Of a stretch of DNA of 64,000 nt, positions 7,663-16,250 are shown piece after piece. The translations under genes were made by a program, and so were the position numbers. Each line of letters opens with the position of its first letter. Position 1 is the stretch's first letter. Source of the DNA: Brachybacterium paraconglomeratum (lineage in GTDB: Bacteria > Actinomycetota > Actinomycetes > Actinomycetales > Dermabacteraceae); NCBI RefSeq assembly GCF_003994255.1, contig NZ_ML133853.1, positions 229,951 to 293,950 of the forward strand, read 5' to 3'. Under the pieces are notes generated by a model. The model was not told the origin of the DNA, ran no database searches, and was given only the letters and a program-made list of their open reading frames with translations.

Positions 7663-8592
7663 ATGTTCACCGCAGAGAACTGGCCCATCGGAGCCAACAT
7701 GCTCTCGTTCGGCAGCACCACGCCGGACGGCACTCCCACCCTCGAGGCCTCCTCGAGCATCTGGGCCTCCCAGCTGCGACAGGTCAAGGAGCTCGGCGTC
7801 GACCAGATCGACCCCACCGACGCCTGGCTGCCGCTCGCGAAGCTCAGCGACGAGCGCGTCGAGGAGTTCCGCCGTGTCCTCGACGGCGAGGGGCTGACCC
7901 TCTCCTCCATCTCCATGACCCGCAACTCCGTGGTCGATGTCGAGAACGGCGAGCAGAACCTCGCCGACGCGCTGCGCTTCATCGAACTGGCCCCGAGCTT
8001 CGGCGTGACCGTCGTGAACACCGGCTTCATGCAGGCCCTCACCAAGGAGCAGGCCGCGGCGATCTGGTTCTGGCTCGCCGACGGGCACGTCGACGACCCG
8101 GCGCTGCGCGACCTCGCGATCGAGCGGGTCCGCACCCTCGGCGACGCCGCGAAGGCGCAGGGCATCGAGGTCAGCCTCGAGATGTACGAGGACACCTACA
8201 TCGGTACGGCCGACGATGCCGTGGCATTCCTCCGCGACGTCGACCACGAGAGCGTCGGCCTGAACCCGGACCTCGGCAACCTCGTGCGCCTGCACCGCGA
8301 GGTCGAGCCCTGGCCGGACATGTTCGAGAAGGTGCTGCCGCACTCGAACTTCTGGCATATCAAGAACTACACCCGCGACCTCGACCCGGCCACCGGCGCC
8401 TACTCGAGCGCGCCCATGCCGCTGAAGTACGGCTACATCAACTACCGCCAGGTCATCCGCCGAGCCCTCGACCTCGGCTACACCGGCCCGTTCTGCTGCG
8501 AGCACTACGGCTCCGACTCCCTCGGCGTGATCGCCGAGAACGTCCAGTACATCCGCCAGGTGCTCAGCTCGGCGCTGGCCCAGGACGCCTGA
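7663..8592 (+). CDS. TIM-barrel sugar phosphate isomerase/epimerase family protein
   Basis: 309-residue xylose-isomerase-like TIM barrel, first gene of the rightward acid-sugar operon. Candidate metal ligands are SLEMYED (Glu), LNPDLGN (Asp), FWHIKNY (His) and CCEHYG (Glu). An AAAGGA site precedes the ATG. Known relatives in acid-sugar clusters include hydroxypyruvate-isomerase-like OtnI (2-oxo-tetronate isomerase, about 258 residues) and 3-oxo-isoapionate decarboxylase. This protein is longer and I cannot assign a substrate. The operon also has an SDR, a DUF1537 kinase and an LtnD-like dehydrogenase. Confidence 0.85.
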   Translation: MFTAENWPIGANMLSFGSTTPDGTPTLEASSSIWASQLRQVKELGVDQIDPTDAWLPLAKLSDERVEEFRRVLDGEGLTLSSISMTRNSVVDVENGEQNLADALRFIELAPSFGVTVVNTGFMQALTKEQAAAIWFWLADGHVDDPALRDLAIERVRTLGDAAKAQGIEVSLEMYEDTYIGTADDAVAFLRDVDHESVGLNPDLGNLVRLHREVEPWPDMFEKVLPHSNFWHIKNYTRDLDPATGAYSSAPMPLKYGYINYRQVIRRALDLGYTGPFCCEHYGSDSLGVIAENVQYIRQVLSSALAQDA

Positions 8593-8633
8593 GTCCCCGC
8601 CCCGACGCACCTAGTTCGAAGGAGAACCCCCAG

Positions 8634-9437
8634 ATGACCATCGAGACCCGCACCATCCAGCCCTTCCCCGCCCGCCGCACCGCGGTCGTCACCGGCGCCG
8701 GCGCGCCCCGCGGCATCGGCCGACGCGTCGTCCGCAAGCTGCTGGCCGAGGGCTGGAGCGTCGCCGCGGCCGACATCGACGGCACGGCCGTCGAGGAGTT
8801 CGCCGCCGAGCTGAGCGCCGAGCTGCCCGCCGAGTCGGAGCAGAAGGTGATCGGCGTCGGCGTCGACATCTCCGACCAGGCCTCGGTCGACGCCGCCTTC
8901 GCGCGCATCGACGTGGAGCTGCCCCAGGTGGTGAGCCTGGTGAACCTCGCCGGGATCCCCAGCCCCCACTCCTTCTTCGAGCTCACCTCGGAGATCTGGG
9001 ACCGCGTCATGGACGTCAACGCCAAGGGCACTCTGCTGATGACCCAGGCCGCGGCGAAGCGCATGGTCGACGGCGGCGTGGGCGGTCGCATCGTCAACAC
9101 CGCCTCGATCACCGCCCTCGACGGCGGCGGCACCTTCTCCAAGACCGGCTACGCCGCCGCGAAGGCCGCCGTGCAGGGCCTGACCCGCGGCTTCGCCCGC
9201 GAGCTCGGCCAGTACGGCATCACCGCGAACGTCATCCTGCCCGGCCCGATCGACACCGACATCATGGGCGGCACACTCACCGACGAGCGCAAGGAGGGGA
9301 TGAGCGCGAACATCCCGCTGCAGCGCGTGGGCCAGCCCGAGGAGGTCGCGGGCCTCATCGCGTTCCTCGTCGGCGAGGACTCGAGCTTCGTCAGCGGCAC
9401 GTCGATCAACGTCGACGGCGGCAAGCACATGCACTGA
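8634..9437 (+). CDS. SDR-family NAD(P)-dependent oxidoreductase
   Basis: 267-residue classical short-chain dehydrogenase. The cofactor motif TGAGAPRGIG is at residues 20-29, the NxAG equivalent is NLAG, the serine lies in NTASITALDGG, and the catalytic pair is Y173/K177 in GYAAAK. The C-terminal GTSINVDGG is typical. Insertion of AP in the glycine motif is slightly unusual. A GAAGGAG site lies at good spacing, and the gene follows the TIM-barrel gene by 41 nt. It probably oxidises a polyol, sugar or sugar acid feeding this operon's pathway; the substrate is unknown. Confidence 0.9.
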   Translation: MTIETRTIQPFPARRTAVVTGAGAPRGIGRRVVRKLLAEGWSVAAADIDGTAVEEFAAELSAELPAESEQKVIGVGVDISDQASVDAAFARIDVELPQVVSLVNLAGIPSPHSFFELTSEIWDRVMDVNAKGTLLMTQAAAKRMVDGGVGGRIVNTASITALDGGGTFSKTGYAAAKAAVQGLTRGFARELGQYGITANVILPGPIDTDIMGGTLTDERKEGMSANIPLQRVGQPEEVAGLIAFLVGEDSSFVSGTSINVDGGKHMH

Positions 9438-9529
9438 CCTGCGCGACAGGCAGGGGCAAGGCGCCCATAAGGTGCCTCGGTCCTCGGTTCTGCGGCAGTA
9501 TCACGTCGCAGGACCACCCCTGGTCAATA

Positions 9530-9539
9530 TCCAATAGGA
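9530..9539. promoter_or_regulatory. palindromic operator candidate, site 3
   Basis: TCCAATAGGA differs by one base from the perfect sites at 2769 and 7618 and lies 113 nt before the start at 9653. TAGGAT again follows in the direction of the gene, with TAGAAT at 9544-9549 as an alternative -10. It suggests an internal promoter within the rightward cluster. Confidence 0.5.
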
Positions 9540-9652
9540 TAGCTAGAATGGCTGTCACGAGCCCACGGAACGCCTTCACGAAGGCGGCGTCGGGCGTGGC
9601 AGCGCTGGCGCCCTCGTCCGAGAGGCGCCCCCGGACGAAGGAGTTCCCCCGA

Positions 9653-10633
9653 ATGACCATCTCGACCATCTCGACCGTCACCATCGTCGGCGCCGGATAC
9701 ATGGGCGGCGGCATCGCCCAGGTCCTCGCCATCGCCGGCTTCGACGTCACCATCGCCGACGTCAGCGTCGAGAACGCGAACGCCTCCCTCGAGCGCCTGC
9801 AGCGCGAGGCGCGCGAGTTCGAGGAGCAGGGCCTGTTCTCGCCCGGCTCCGCGGACCTCGTCGCGAAGAACATCTCCGCCGGCAAGAGCCTCGAGGAGGC
9901 CGTCGCGGACGTCGACTTCATCGAGGAGGCCGTCTTCGAGCGCCTCGACGTCAAGCGCGACGTGCTCGGCACGATCTCGCAGCACGCGCGACCCGACGCG
10001 ATCATCGGCACCAACACCTCGACCATCCCGGTCAAGGAGCTGGTCAGCGCGGTGAAGAACCCCGAGCGCTTCCTCACCGTCCACTTCTCCAACCCCGCCC
10101 CCTTCATTCCCGGCGTCGAGCTCGTCGCGGGTGAGGCCACGACGCCCGAGACCGTCTCCGCGGTCAAGGAGCTGCTGGAGAAGTCGGGGAACGAGGGCGC
10201 CCAGGTCGCCGACACCCCCGGCATGGTGCTGAACCGCCTCCAGTACGCGCTGCTGAAGGAGGCGACCTCCATCGTCGAGGAGGGCGTCGCCACCGCAGAG
10301 GACGTCGACACCATCGTCCGCACCACCTTCGGCTTCCGCCTGGGCTTCTTCGGCCCCTTCGCGATCGCCGACCAGGCGGGCCTGGACGTCTACGCGAACT
10401 GCTTCGTGACCTTCGAGGACGCCTTCGGCGACCGCCTCGCCACCCCGAAGATCCTCACCGACGCCGTCGCCGCAGACCGCAAGGGCGTCAAGAACGGCAA
10501 GGGCCTGCTGGGCGACTACGACGAGGCGACCGCCGCGGAGCTGATCGCCTACCGCAACAAGGCCTACGCGAAGATGTCGCAGCTCCTGGCCGAGCTCGGT
10601 CCCGCGCCGAAGGCGACGCCGAAGGACTCCTGA
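9653..10633 (+). CDS. 3-hydroxyacyl-CoA-dehydrogenase-like oxidoreductase
   Basis: 326-residue NAD-binding dehydrogenase of the 3-hydroxyacyl-CoA dehydrogenase/L-gulonate dehydrogenase superfamily. A GAGYMGGGIA Rossmann motif lies near residues 14-23, GTNTSTIPV and VHFSNPAPFIP follow, and a helical C-terminal domain occurs with GFRLGFFGP. The family His is in TVHFSNP. The start at 9653 is chosen over 9548 because it has AAGGAG upstream and begins just before the Rossmann strand. In this setting a hydroxy-acid sugar is a likelier substrate than an acyl-CoA. It is followed by a strong hairpin. Confidence 0.85.
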   Translation: MTISTISTVTIVGAGYMGGGIAQVLAIAGFDVTIADVSVENANASLERLQREAREFEEQGLFSPGSADLVAKNISAGKSLEEAVADVDFIEEAVFERLDVKRDVLGTISQHARPDAIIGTNTSTIPVKELVSAVKNPERFLTVHFSNPAPFIPGVELVAGEATTPETVSAVKELLEKSGNEGAQVADTPGMVLNRLQYALLKEATSIVEEGVATAEDVDTIVRTTFGFRLGFFGPFAIADQAGLDVYANCFVTFEDAFGDRLATPKILTDAVAADRKGVKNGKGLLGDYDEATAAELIAYRNKAYAKMSQLLAELGPAPKATPKDS

Positions 10634-10640
10634 CGACGGA

Positions 10641-10667
10641 GGCCGGCCGACGCCCCATCGGCCGGCC
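10641..10667 (+). terminator. GGCCGGCCGA hairpin
   Basis: GGCCGGCCGA and TCGGCCGGCC form a perfect 10-bp stem with a 7-nt loop starting 8 nt after the dehydrogenase stop. There is no T-run, as is common for high-GC terminators. Confidence 0.55.
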
Positions 10668-10690
10668 CTGCGCCGCACCTCTTCGATCAG

Positions 10691-10763
10691 TCCTGCGGGC
10701 TCTGCCCGTCGGACAGGATCACGCCGTAACCCACCCATCCATCCTGCGGGCTCCGCCCGTCGG
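10691..10763. repeat. 22-nt direct repeat pair
   Basis: TCCTGCGGGCTCTGCCCGTC at 10691 and TCCTGCGGGCTCCGCCCGTC at 10742 differ at one base over 22 nt. Each copy can fold as CGGGC...GCCCG. They lie between two hairpins in the spacer before the second GntP gene. Confidence 0.7.
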
Positions 10764-10790
10764 CCGGGCATCGACGCCCGGGACTCGAGC

Positions 10791-10832
10791 GAGCGCTCGG
10801 GACCCGCGCGTCGACCCGGGTCCCGAGCGCTC
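10791..10832 (+). terminator. hairpin upstream of second GntP gene
   Basis: GAGCGCTCGGGACCCG and CGGGTCCCGAGCGCTC form a perfect stem of 16 bp around a 10-nt loop. It lies 53 nt before the GTG start of the permease gene, so it may attenuate readthrough or shape that gene's leader. Confidence 0.5.
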
Positions 10833-10884
10833 CGGCGTGACGGCACCCGACGAGCACCGCCACCACACCCCTGGAGACACTCCC

Positions 10885-12285
10885 GTGGAAGAACTCGTCC
10901 TCGCGGAGCGGCCTGTGTGGCTGCTCCTGACGATCGCGGTCGTCGCGATCGCCTTCCTGCTGTTCCTGATCATCAAGACCCGTCTGCACGCCTTCTTCTC
11001 GCTGCTGATCGTCGCCGTTCTGACCGGCCTCGCCGCCGGCATCGGCGTCGCCGACGTGATCGACGTGGTCATCGCCGGCTTCAGCAGCACCGTGGGCACA
11101 GTCGCCCTGCTCGTGGGCTTCGGTGCGGTCCTCGGACGCATCATCGAGGTCACCGGCGGCGCGCAGGTGCTCGCCGACAAGATGCTCGACACCTTCGGGG
11201 AGAAGCGGGCGCCGCTCGCCCTCTCGGTCGCCTCGCTGTTCTACGCGTTCCCGATCTTCCTGGACGCCGGCTTCATCGTGATGCTGCCGGTCATCTATAC
11301 GGTCGCCCGACGCCTCGGCGGCTCGTTCATGCTCTACGTGCTCCCCTCGATCGCGTCGTTCATGATGATGCACGCGCTGCTGCCGCCCCACCCCGGGCCC
11401 ACGGCCGCCGCGACGGTGATGGGCGCGGACATCGGTCTCGTGATCATCGTCGGGCTTCTGATCGGGCTTCCCACCTGGTACTTCGGCGGCTACCTGGTCG
11501 CCCGGGCGATCTCGAAGCGCTTCCCGGACACCCCGGTGCCGGCCCTGCTCGGCGAGCCGCGCGAGGTCCCGGTCGAGGAACGGCCCGCCTTCGGGGCGAT
11601 CCTGCTGGTCCTCCTCATGCCGCTGGCGCTGATCTTCTTCAACACCGGGCTCTCGACCATGGAGGCCTCCGGCTCCGTCTCCGACCAGAACGCCCTCTAC
11701 CAGCTCTCCCGACTAGTGGGCGCGACCCCGGTCGCGATGGCCCTGTCCGCGCTGACCGCGATGCTGGTGCTCTATGTGATCCCGCGCCGTCGCTCCGGTC
11801 AGCAGGTGGGCGGACTTCTCGAGGAGCTCGTGGACGACGCGCTCGCCCCCGTCTGCTCGATCATCCTGATCACCGGCGCCGGCGGGGCCTTCGGCCGCGT
11901 CCTCACCGAGACCGGCATCGGCGGACTTGTCGCCGAGGGCCTGGATGCGATGGGGCTCCCGCTGATCATCGCCGCGTACCTGGTGACCATGGCGATGCGC
12001 ATCGCCCAGGGCTCGGCGACCGTCGCCGCGACCACCGGCGCCTCGATCATGGCGCCGGCGATCATGGCCGGCGACTTCGGGACCATCGCGGTCGCCGCCG
12101 TCGTCATCGCGATCGGCGCGGCGTCGATCGGCTGGTCGCACGTGAACGACTCCGGCTTCTGGCTGATCGGCAAGTTCTGCGGCTTCGACACGATCACCAC
12201 CTTCAAGACCTGGTCGTTGATCGGTACGACGATCTCGCTGCTCGCCTTCGCGCTGTCCTCGGTCGTGTTCGTGATCGCCGCGTAG
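10885..12285 (+). CDS. GntP-family acid-sugar permease (second copy)
   Basis: 466-residue polytopic permease of the gluconate:H+ symporter family. Family blocks include LVGFGAVLGRIIEVTGGAQ, LLPPHPGPTAAA, LITGAGGAFGRVLTETGIG and SHVNDSGFWLIGKF near the C-terminus. The GTG at 10885 is chosen because GGAG lies 8 nt upstream and the family N-terminal helix follows; a GTG at 10837 would add 16 hydrophilic residues. Two GntP permeases in divergent operons suggest two related acid substrates. It precedes a DUF1537 kinase, a common pairing in tetronate clusters. Confidence 0.9.
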   Translation: MEELVLAERPVWLLLTIAVVAIAFLLFLIIKTRLHAFFSLLIVAVLTGLAAGIGVADVIDVVIAGFSSTVGTVALLVGFGAVLGRIIEVTGGAQVLADKMLDTFGEKRAPLALSVASLFYAFPIFLDAGFIVMLPVIYTVARRLGGSFMLYVLPSIASFMMMHALLPPHPGPTAAATVMGADIGLVIIVGLLIGLPTWYFGGYLVARAISKRFPDTPVPALLGEPREVPVEERPAFGAILLVLLMPLALIFFNTGLSTMEASGSVSDQNALYQLSRLVGATPVAMALSALTAMLVLYVIPRRRSGQQVGGLLEELVDDALAPVCSIILITGAGGAFGRVLTETGIGGLVAEGLDAMGLPLIIAAYLVTMAMRIAQGSATVAATTGASIMAPAIMAGDFGTIAVAAVVIAIGAASIGWSHVNDSGFWLIGKFCGFDTITTFKTWSLIGTTISLLAFALSSVVFVIAA

Positions 12286-12418
12286 ACGACCGGTGCAGAT
12301 CTGACAAGGTGGGAGCAGGGGCGCTCGTCGTCCCTGCTCCGCCTCGTCCCGGACCTGCTCATGAAGCGGCATCTGCCGCGTGCTGCCCGCCTCGTCCCGC
12401 CTCCTGGAAGAAGGACCC

Positions 12419-13780
12419 GTGACCGCCACCGCGCCCACCGACCGTCGCCTGCTGATCCTCGACGACGACCCCACCGGCTCGCAGTGCGTCGCCGGGATCG
12501 ATGTCGCCTTCGACCTCGACCCGGCGATCCCCGTCGGCGTCCTCGAGCAGCCCGGCAGCGCCTGCTTCGTCCTGACGAACACGCGCGCGCTCGACGAGCA
12601 GGAGGCGGTCGCGCTGAACCGGCGCGTCCTCGCCGGGGTGCTCGACGGGGGAGTGCCGGCGTCCGGGCTCCACGTCGTCTCCCGCTCCGACTCGACCCTG
12701 CGCGGGCACGTCATCGCCGAACCGGTCGCGATCGCCGACGAGCTCGCCGCGCGCGGCATCGACGTCGACGCCTTTGTGCTGTGCCCGGCGATGCTCGAGG
12801 CCGGACGGTTCACCGAGGGCGACATCCACTACGCCCGCGTGGACGGGATGGCCGTCGAGGTCGCCGAGACCGACTTCGCCCGCGACGCCACCTTCGGCTA
12901 CACCAGCTCCGACCTGCGGGAATTCCTCGAGGAGCGCTCCGGCGGCGCCGTGCGCGCGAGCGAGGTCCTCTCGCTCTCGCTTGAGGACATCCGTGAGGGC
13001 GGCACCGCGCGGGTGCGGACGCTCCTCGCCGGCGCCCGCGAGCGGACCTGGGTCGTCGTCAACGCCACCGAGTACGAGGACCTCGAGGTCGTCGCCGGGG
13101 CGATGGCGGCGCTCGAGGCGGAGGGACGCACCTTCGTCACCCGCTGTGCGCCCTCCTTCGTCCGCCCCCTCGTCGGGCAGCAGGGCGCCCGGGTCGTCGA
13201 CCCCGCCTCGATCACGATCCCCGCAGGCCGGCTCGACCACGGCCTCGTGGTCGTCGGCTCCCACGTGGGGCTGACCACCACGCAGCTGCGCGCCGTCCAG
13301 CGCCGCGGTACCCTCGCCGAGCTCGAGATCCACGTCCCCTCCGTGCTCGACGAGCGCCGCGAGCAGCACCTCGCCGAGGTCGCCGCCCGGGCCGAAGAGA
13401 CCCTCGCGAGCTCCGACTGCGTCGTCTACACCAGCCGCGACCTCGTGCGCACCGACGACCCCGCCGAGTCCCTCGCCATCGCCCGCAGCGTCTCCGACGC
13501 CGTGGTCGAGGTGGTTCGCCGGGTGCGAGCCGCCCGGCCCGCCTGGGTCGTCGCCAAGGGCGGGATCACCTCCCACGAGGTCGCCGAGAAGGGCCTCGGG
13601 ATCCGCCGCGCCCGCGTAGAGGGGCAGTTCTGGCCCGGCCAGGTCTCCCTGTTCTCCGCCCAGGAGGCGCCCGACGAGGTCATGGGCGCCCCCTACGTCG
13701 TCTTCCCCGGCAACGTCGGCGGCGAGGAGGCGCTCGCCGACGTGGTCGACGTGCTCAACGCCTCCGTCGCCGCCCGCTGA
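12419..13780 (+). CDS. four-carbon acid-sugar kinase family protein (DUF1537, OtnK/DtnK-like)
   Basis: 453-residue ATP-dependent kinase. The N-terminal substrate domain has DDDPTGS (15-21) and SRSDSTLRGH; the C-terminal nucleotide domain has KGGITSHEVA and GQVSLF with FPGNVGG at the end. The family phosphorylates D-threonate, 3-oxo-tetronates or 3-oxo-isoapionate (OiaK). The GTG at 12419 follows GAAGAAGGA; 12380 would add unlikely residues. It sits between GntP and an LtnD-like dehydrogenase. The usual partners OtnC, PdxA2 or a RuBisCO-like protein are not in the window, so the substrate cannot be fixed. Confidence 0.92.
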   Translation: MTATAPTDRRLLILDDDPTGSQCVAGIDVAFDLDPAIPVGVLEQPGSACFVLTNTRALDEQEAVALNRRVLAGVLDGGVPASGLHVVSRSDSTLRGHVIAEPVAIADELAARGIDVDAFVLCPAMLEAGRFTEGDIHYARVDGMAVEVAETDFARDATFGYTSSDLREFLEERSGGAVRASEVLSLSLEDIREGGTARVRTLLAGARERTWVVVNATEYEDLEVVAGAMAALEAEGRTFVTRCAPSFVRPLVGQQGARVVDPASITIPAGRLDHGLVVVGSHVGLTTTQLRAVQRRGTLAELEIHVPSVLDERREQHLAEVAARAEETLASSDCVVYTSRDLVRTDDPAESLAIARSVSDAVVEVVRRVRAARPAWVVAKGGITSHEVAEKGLGIRRARVEGQFWPGQVSLFSAQEAPDEVMGAPYVVFPGNVGGEEALADVVDVLNASVAAR

Positions 13781-13829
13781 CGCCGACCGCCACCCTGCCG
13801 TCTCCAGCCCCCGACCTGAGGAGCTCCCG

Positions 13830-14711
13830 ATGACCACCACCCCCGCTGTCGCCTGGATCGGACTGGGCGCGATCGGCGCCCCCATGGCCCGCGCCCTCGC
13901 CGGCGCCGGGCTGCCCGTGACCACCTACGACCTGTTCCCCGCGGCCCGTGAGGCGATCGCCGAGGTCGCCGCCACGACGGAGACAGCGCGCGAGGCCGCG
14001 CGAGGCGCCGACGTCGTCGCCGTCATGGTCGCGACCCCCGACCAGCTGGACGCCGTCCTCTTCGGCGAGGAGGACGGGATCGCCGGCGAGCTCGCCGACG
14101 GGACCATCCTGCTGATCATGTCGACCGTCGGCCCCGCCGCCCTCGACGCGACCGCGACCCGTCTGGCGGGCACGGGCGTGCGGATCGTGGACGCGCCCGT
14201 CTCCGGCGGGGCCGCCCGCGCGGCCGACGGCGACCTGTTGGTCATGGTCGGCGGTGCGGAGTCCGACGTCGCGGACGCGCGGCCGGTCCTGGACGCCCTG
14301 GCCTCGAACGCCCCCGTCGTCGGCCCGAAGCCCGGGGACGGGCAGCGCTTCAAGATCGTCAACCAGCTGCTGTGCGGCGTGCACATCGCCGCCGCCGGTG
14401 AGGCGCTCGCGCTCGCCGACGCGATGGGCCTGGACCTCCGCCAGGTCCACGAGGTGCTCGGCACCGGCGCGGCCGCCTCGTTCATGTTCGGCGATCGCGG
14501 CGCACGCATGGTCGAGGGCGCCTACGACGACGTCCGCTCCGCGCTGACCATCTTCGTCAAGGACATGGGGCTGGTCGCCGAGGCCGCAGAGGAGGTGGAC
14601 CAGCAGGTGCCGCTCGCGATCGCCGCACAGCAGCTCTACCAGCGGGGCAGCGAGCTCGGCTGGGACCGCCGCGACGACTCGATCGTGCACGAGGTGCTGC
14701 GGGAGGGCTGA
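13830..14711 (+). CDS. LtnD-like beta-hydroxyacid dehydrogenase
   Basis: 293-residue NAD(P)-dependent 3-hydroxyisobutyrate-dehydrogenase family protein. The Rossmann motif GLGAIGAPMA is at residues 11-20, the substrate loop DAPVSGGAA follows, and the catalytic lysine is K175 in FKIVNQLL. Helices for dimerisation make up the C-terminal half. L-threonate dehydrogenase (LtnD) and D-erythronate/glycerate dehydrogenases are in this family and typically neighbour DUF1537 kinases, as here. GAGGAG lies 9 nt before the ATG. Oxidation of an aldonate at C2 is the likely step; substrate unproven. Confidence 0.9.
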   Translation: MTTTPAVAWIGLGAIGAPMARALAGAGLPVTTYDLFPAAREAIAEVAATTETAREAARGADVVAVMVATPDQLDAVLFGEEDGIAGELADGTILLIMSTVGPAALDATATRLAGTGVRIVDAPVSGGAARAADGDLLVMVGGAESDVADARPVLDALASNAPVVGPKPGDGQRFKIVNQLLCGVHIAAAGEALALADAMGLDLRQVHEVLGTGAAASFMFGDRGARMVEGAYDDVRSALTIFVKDMGLVAEAAEEVDQQVPLAIAAQQLYQRGSELGWDRRDDSIVHEVLREG

Positions 14712-14769
14712 TCGGGGAGGAGACTCGGTGCAGGCCCGCACGCCCGACTCGAAGGAGAGCCCCACCGCC

Positions 14770-16059
14770 ATGAGCGACCCCTCGACCTGGGATTCCCTCC
14801 CGCAGCGACTGCCCGACTGGTTCCGCGACGCGCCGCTCGGCATCTTCATCCACTGGGGCCCCTACTCGGTGCCCGCCTGGGCCGAGCCCACCGCAGAGCT
14901 CGGCGCGGTCCCCGACGACGCCGGCTGGTTCGCCCACAACCCCTACGCCGAGTGGTACTTCAACACGATCCGCATCGAGGGCTCCCCAGCGGCCGAGCAC
15001 CACCGGGAGGTCCACGGCGACGCGCCCTACGACGATTTCCTGGACCAGTGGGACGCCTCCGACTTCGACCCCGCCGCCTGGGCCGACCTGTTCCGCCGCG
15101 CCGGCGCGGACTACGTCGTGCCCACCACCAAGCACCATGACGGCGTGACCCTGTGGGACGCCCCCGGCACCGGGGACCGCAACACCGTCCGCCGCGGCCC
15201 GCAGCGGGACCTCGTCGGCGAGATCGCGACCGCGGTGACCGAGGCGGGGATGCGCTTCGGCGTCTACTACTCCGGGGGCCTGGACTGGCATGTGCGGCCG
15301 ACGGAGCCGCTGGTCAGCGGGGAGGACGTGCACGACCTGAAGCGTCCGCGGGATGACGAGTACGGGAAGTACTGCGCCTCCCACGTCCGCGACCTCATCG
15401 ACCGCTACTCACCCGACGTGTTATGGAACGACATCGGCTGGCCCGACGAGAACTTCCACTTCGAGGAGGGCGGGCTCGGCGAGCTGCTCGAGCACTTCTA
15501 TGCCGCGCGGCCCGAGGGCCTGATCAACGACCGCTTCGCCGGCGCGCACCAGGACTTCGTGACCACCGAGTACCAGGCCGGCGAGATCCCCGAGGGGCTG
15601 CCCTGGGAGAACTGCCGCGGCGTGGGCCTCTCCTTCGGCTACAACCAGGTCGAGGACGCCTCCCAGTACATGTCCGGCGCGCAGGCCGTGCGCCACGTCG
15701 TCGACGCGGTCTCCAAGGGCGGCCGGGTGCTGCTGAACGTCGGCCCGCGCGCCGACGGCTCCTTCCACGAGCTGCAGGTCGCGGCGCTGGAGTCCCTCGG
15801 CGAGTTCATGGCCGAGCACAAGGCGCACCTGGCCGGCTCCCGCGGCCTCGGCGAGCTGGAGCTGGACGGGGTCGACTGGGCGCGGGCGGTCGAGAAGGAC
15901 GGGATGTGCCACGTCTTCCTCAGCGGCCCGACCGGTGCGGTGCGGCTCGACGCCTCCGCGCTGCCGGGGGGCTTCGACTGGCCGACGGGCGGGATGGAGG
16001 CGACCCTCGCCGGTGAGGACGCGGCACCGGTCGCGATCTCGGCGGCACGGGCGGGCTGA
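14770..16059 (+). CDS. alpha-L-fucosidase (GH29)
   Basis: 429-residue retaining glycoside hydrolase that releases terminal alpha-L-fucose. GH29 features are GIFIHWGPYSVPAWAEP near the N-terminus, PTTKHHDGVTLWD, and the nucleophile aspartate in VLWNDIGWP; the tail has LLNVGPRADGSFHE. No signal peptide is seen, so it is probably cytosolic. The start at 14770 follows GAAGGAGAG; an upstream GTG at 14728 is poor. It closes the acid-sugar operon, 58 nt after the dehydrogenase. Fucose and apiose both occur in plant pectin side chains, which could link it to the island (inference). Confidence 0.92.
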   Translation: MSDPSTWDSLPQRLPDWFRDAPLGIFIHWGPYSVPAWAEPTAELGAVPDDAGWFAHNPYAEWYFNTIRIEGSPAAEHHREVHGDAPYDDFLDQWDASDFDPAAWADLFRRAGADYVVPTTKHHDGVTLWDAPGTGDRNTVRRGPQRDLVGEIATAVTEAGMRFGVYYSGGLDWHVRPTEPLVSGEDVHDLKRPRDDEYGKYCASHVRDLIDRYSPDVLWNDIGWPDENFHFEEGGLGELLEHFYAARPEGLINDRFAGAHQDFVTTEYQAGEIPEGLPWENCRGVGLSFGYNQVEDASQYMSGAQAVRHVVDAVSKGGRVLLNVGPRADGSFHELQVAALESLGEFMAEHKAHLAGSRGLGELELDGVDWARAVEKDGMCHVFLSGPTGAVRLDASALPGGFDWPTGGMEATLAGEDAAPVAISAARAG

Positions 16060-16124
16060 GGCGACCGGAACGTCGGCGGCGCGCCTGCGCCGAACGGGCT
16101 GACGCCGCTCACCTCGTCGGGCGT

Positions 16125-16199
16125 GCACGATTCGGCGTCCCCCGCGTGACCTCAGCTCGCACAGGGCGGTGAGATCACGCAGGGGACGCAGAATTGTGC
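16125..16199. terminator. long bidirectional hairpin between convergent genes
   Basis: The 25-nt arms at 16125-16149 and 16175-16199 pair with only three mismatches (GCACGATTC...GAATTGTGC at the ends, GCGTCCCC...GGGGACGC inside). It lies between the convergent fucosidase and Gfo/Idh genes, as expected for a shared terminator. Stem length is well above a standard intrinsic terminator. Confidence 0.7.
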
Positions 16200-16250
16200 G
16201 CTGCAGCGAGAACGGTTCCGGCGTGGGCGGGAGCCATCGCCCTGGCGCCG

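Noticed and set aside
9653-10633. Fatty-acid 3-hydroxyacyl-CoA dehydrogenase (FadB-like) role
   Set aside because: Only superfamily motifs support it; the operon is for sugar acids and no beta-oxidation genes are nearby.
12419-14711. Calling the pathway L-threonate or D-erythronate degradation outright
   Set aside because: The kinase and dehydrogenase families fit, but the required isomerase, decarboxylase or PdxA2 partners are not identified in the window.
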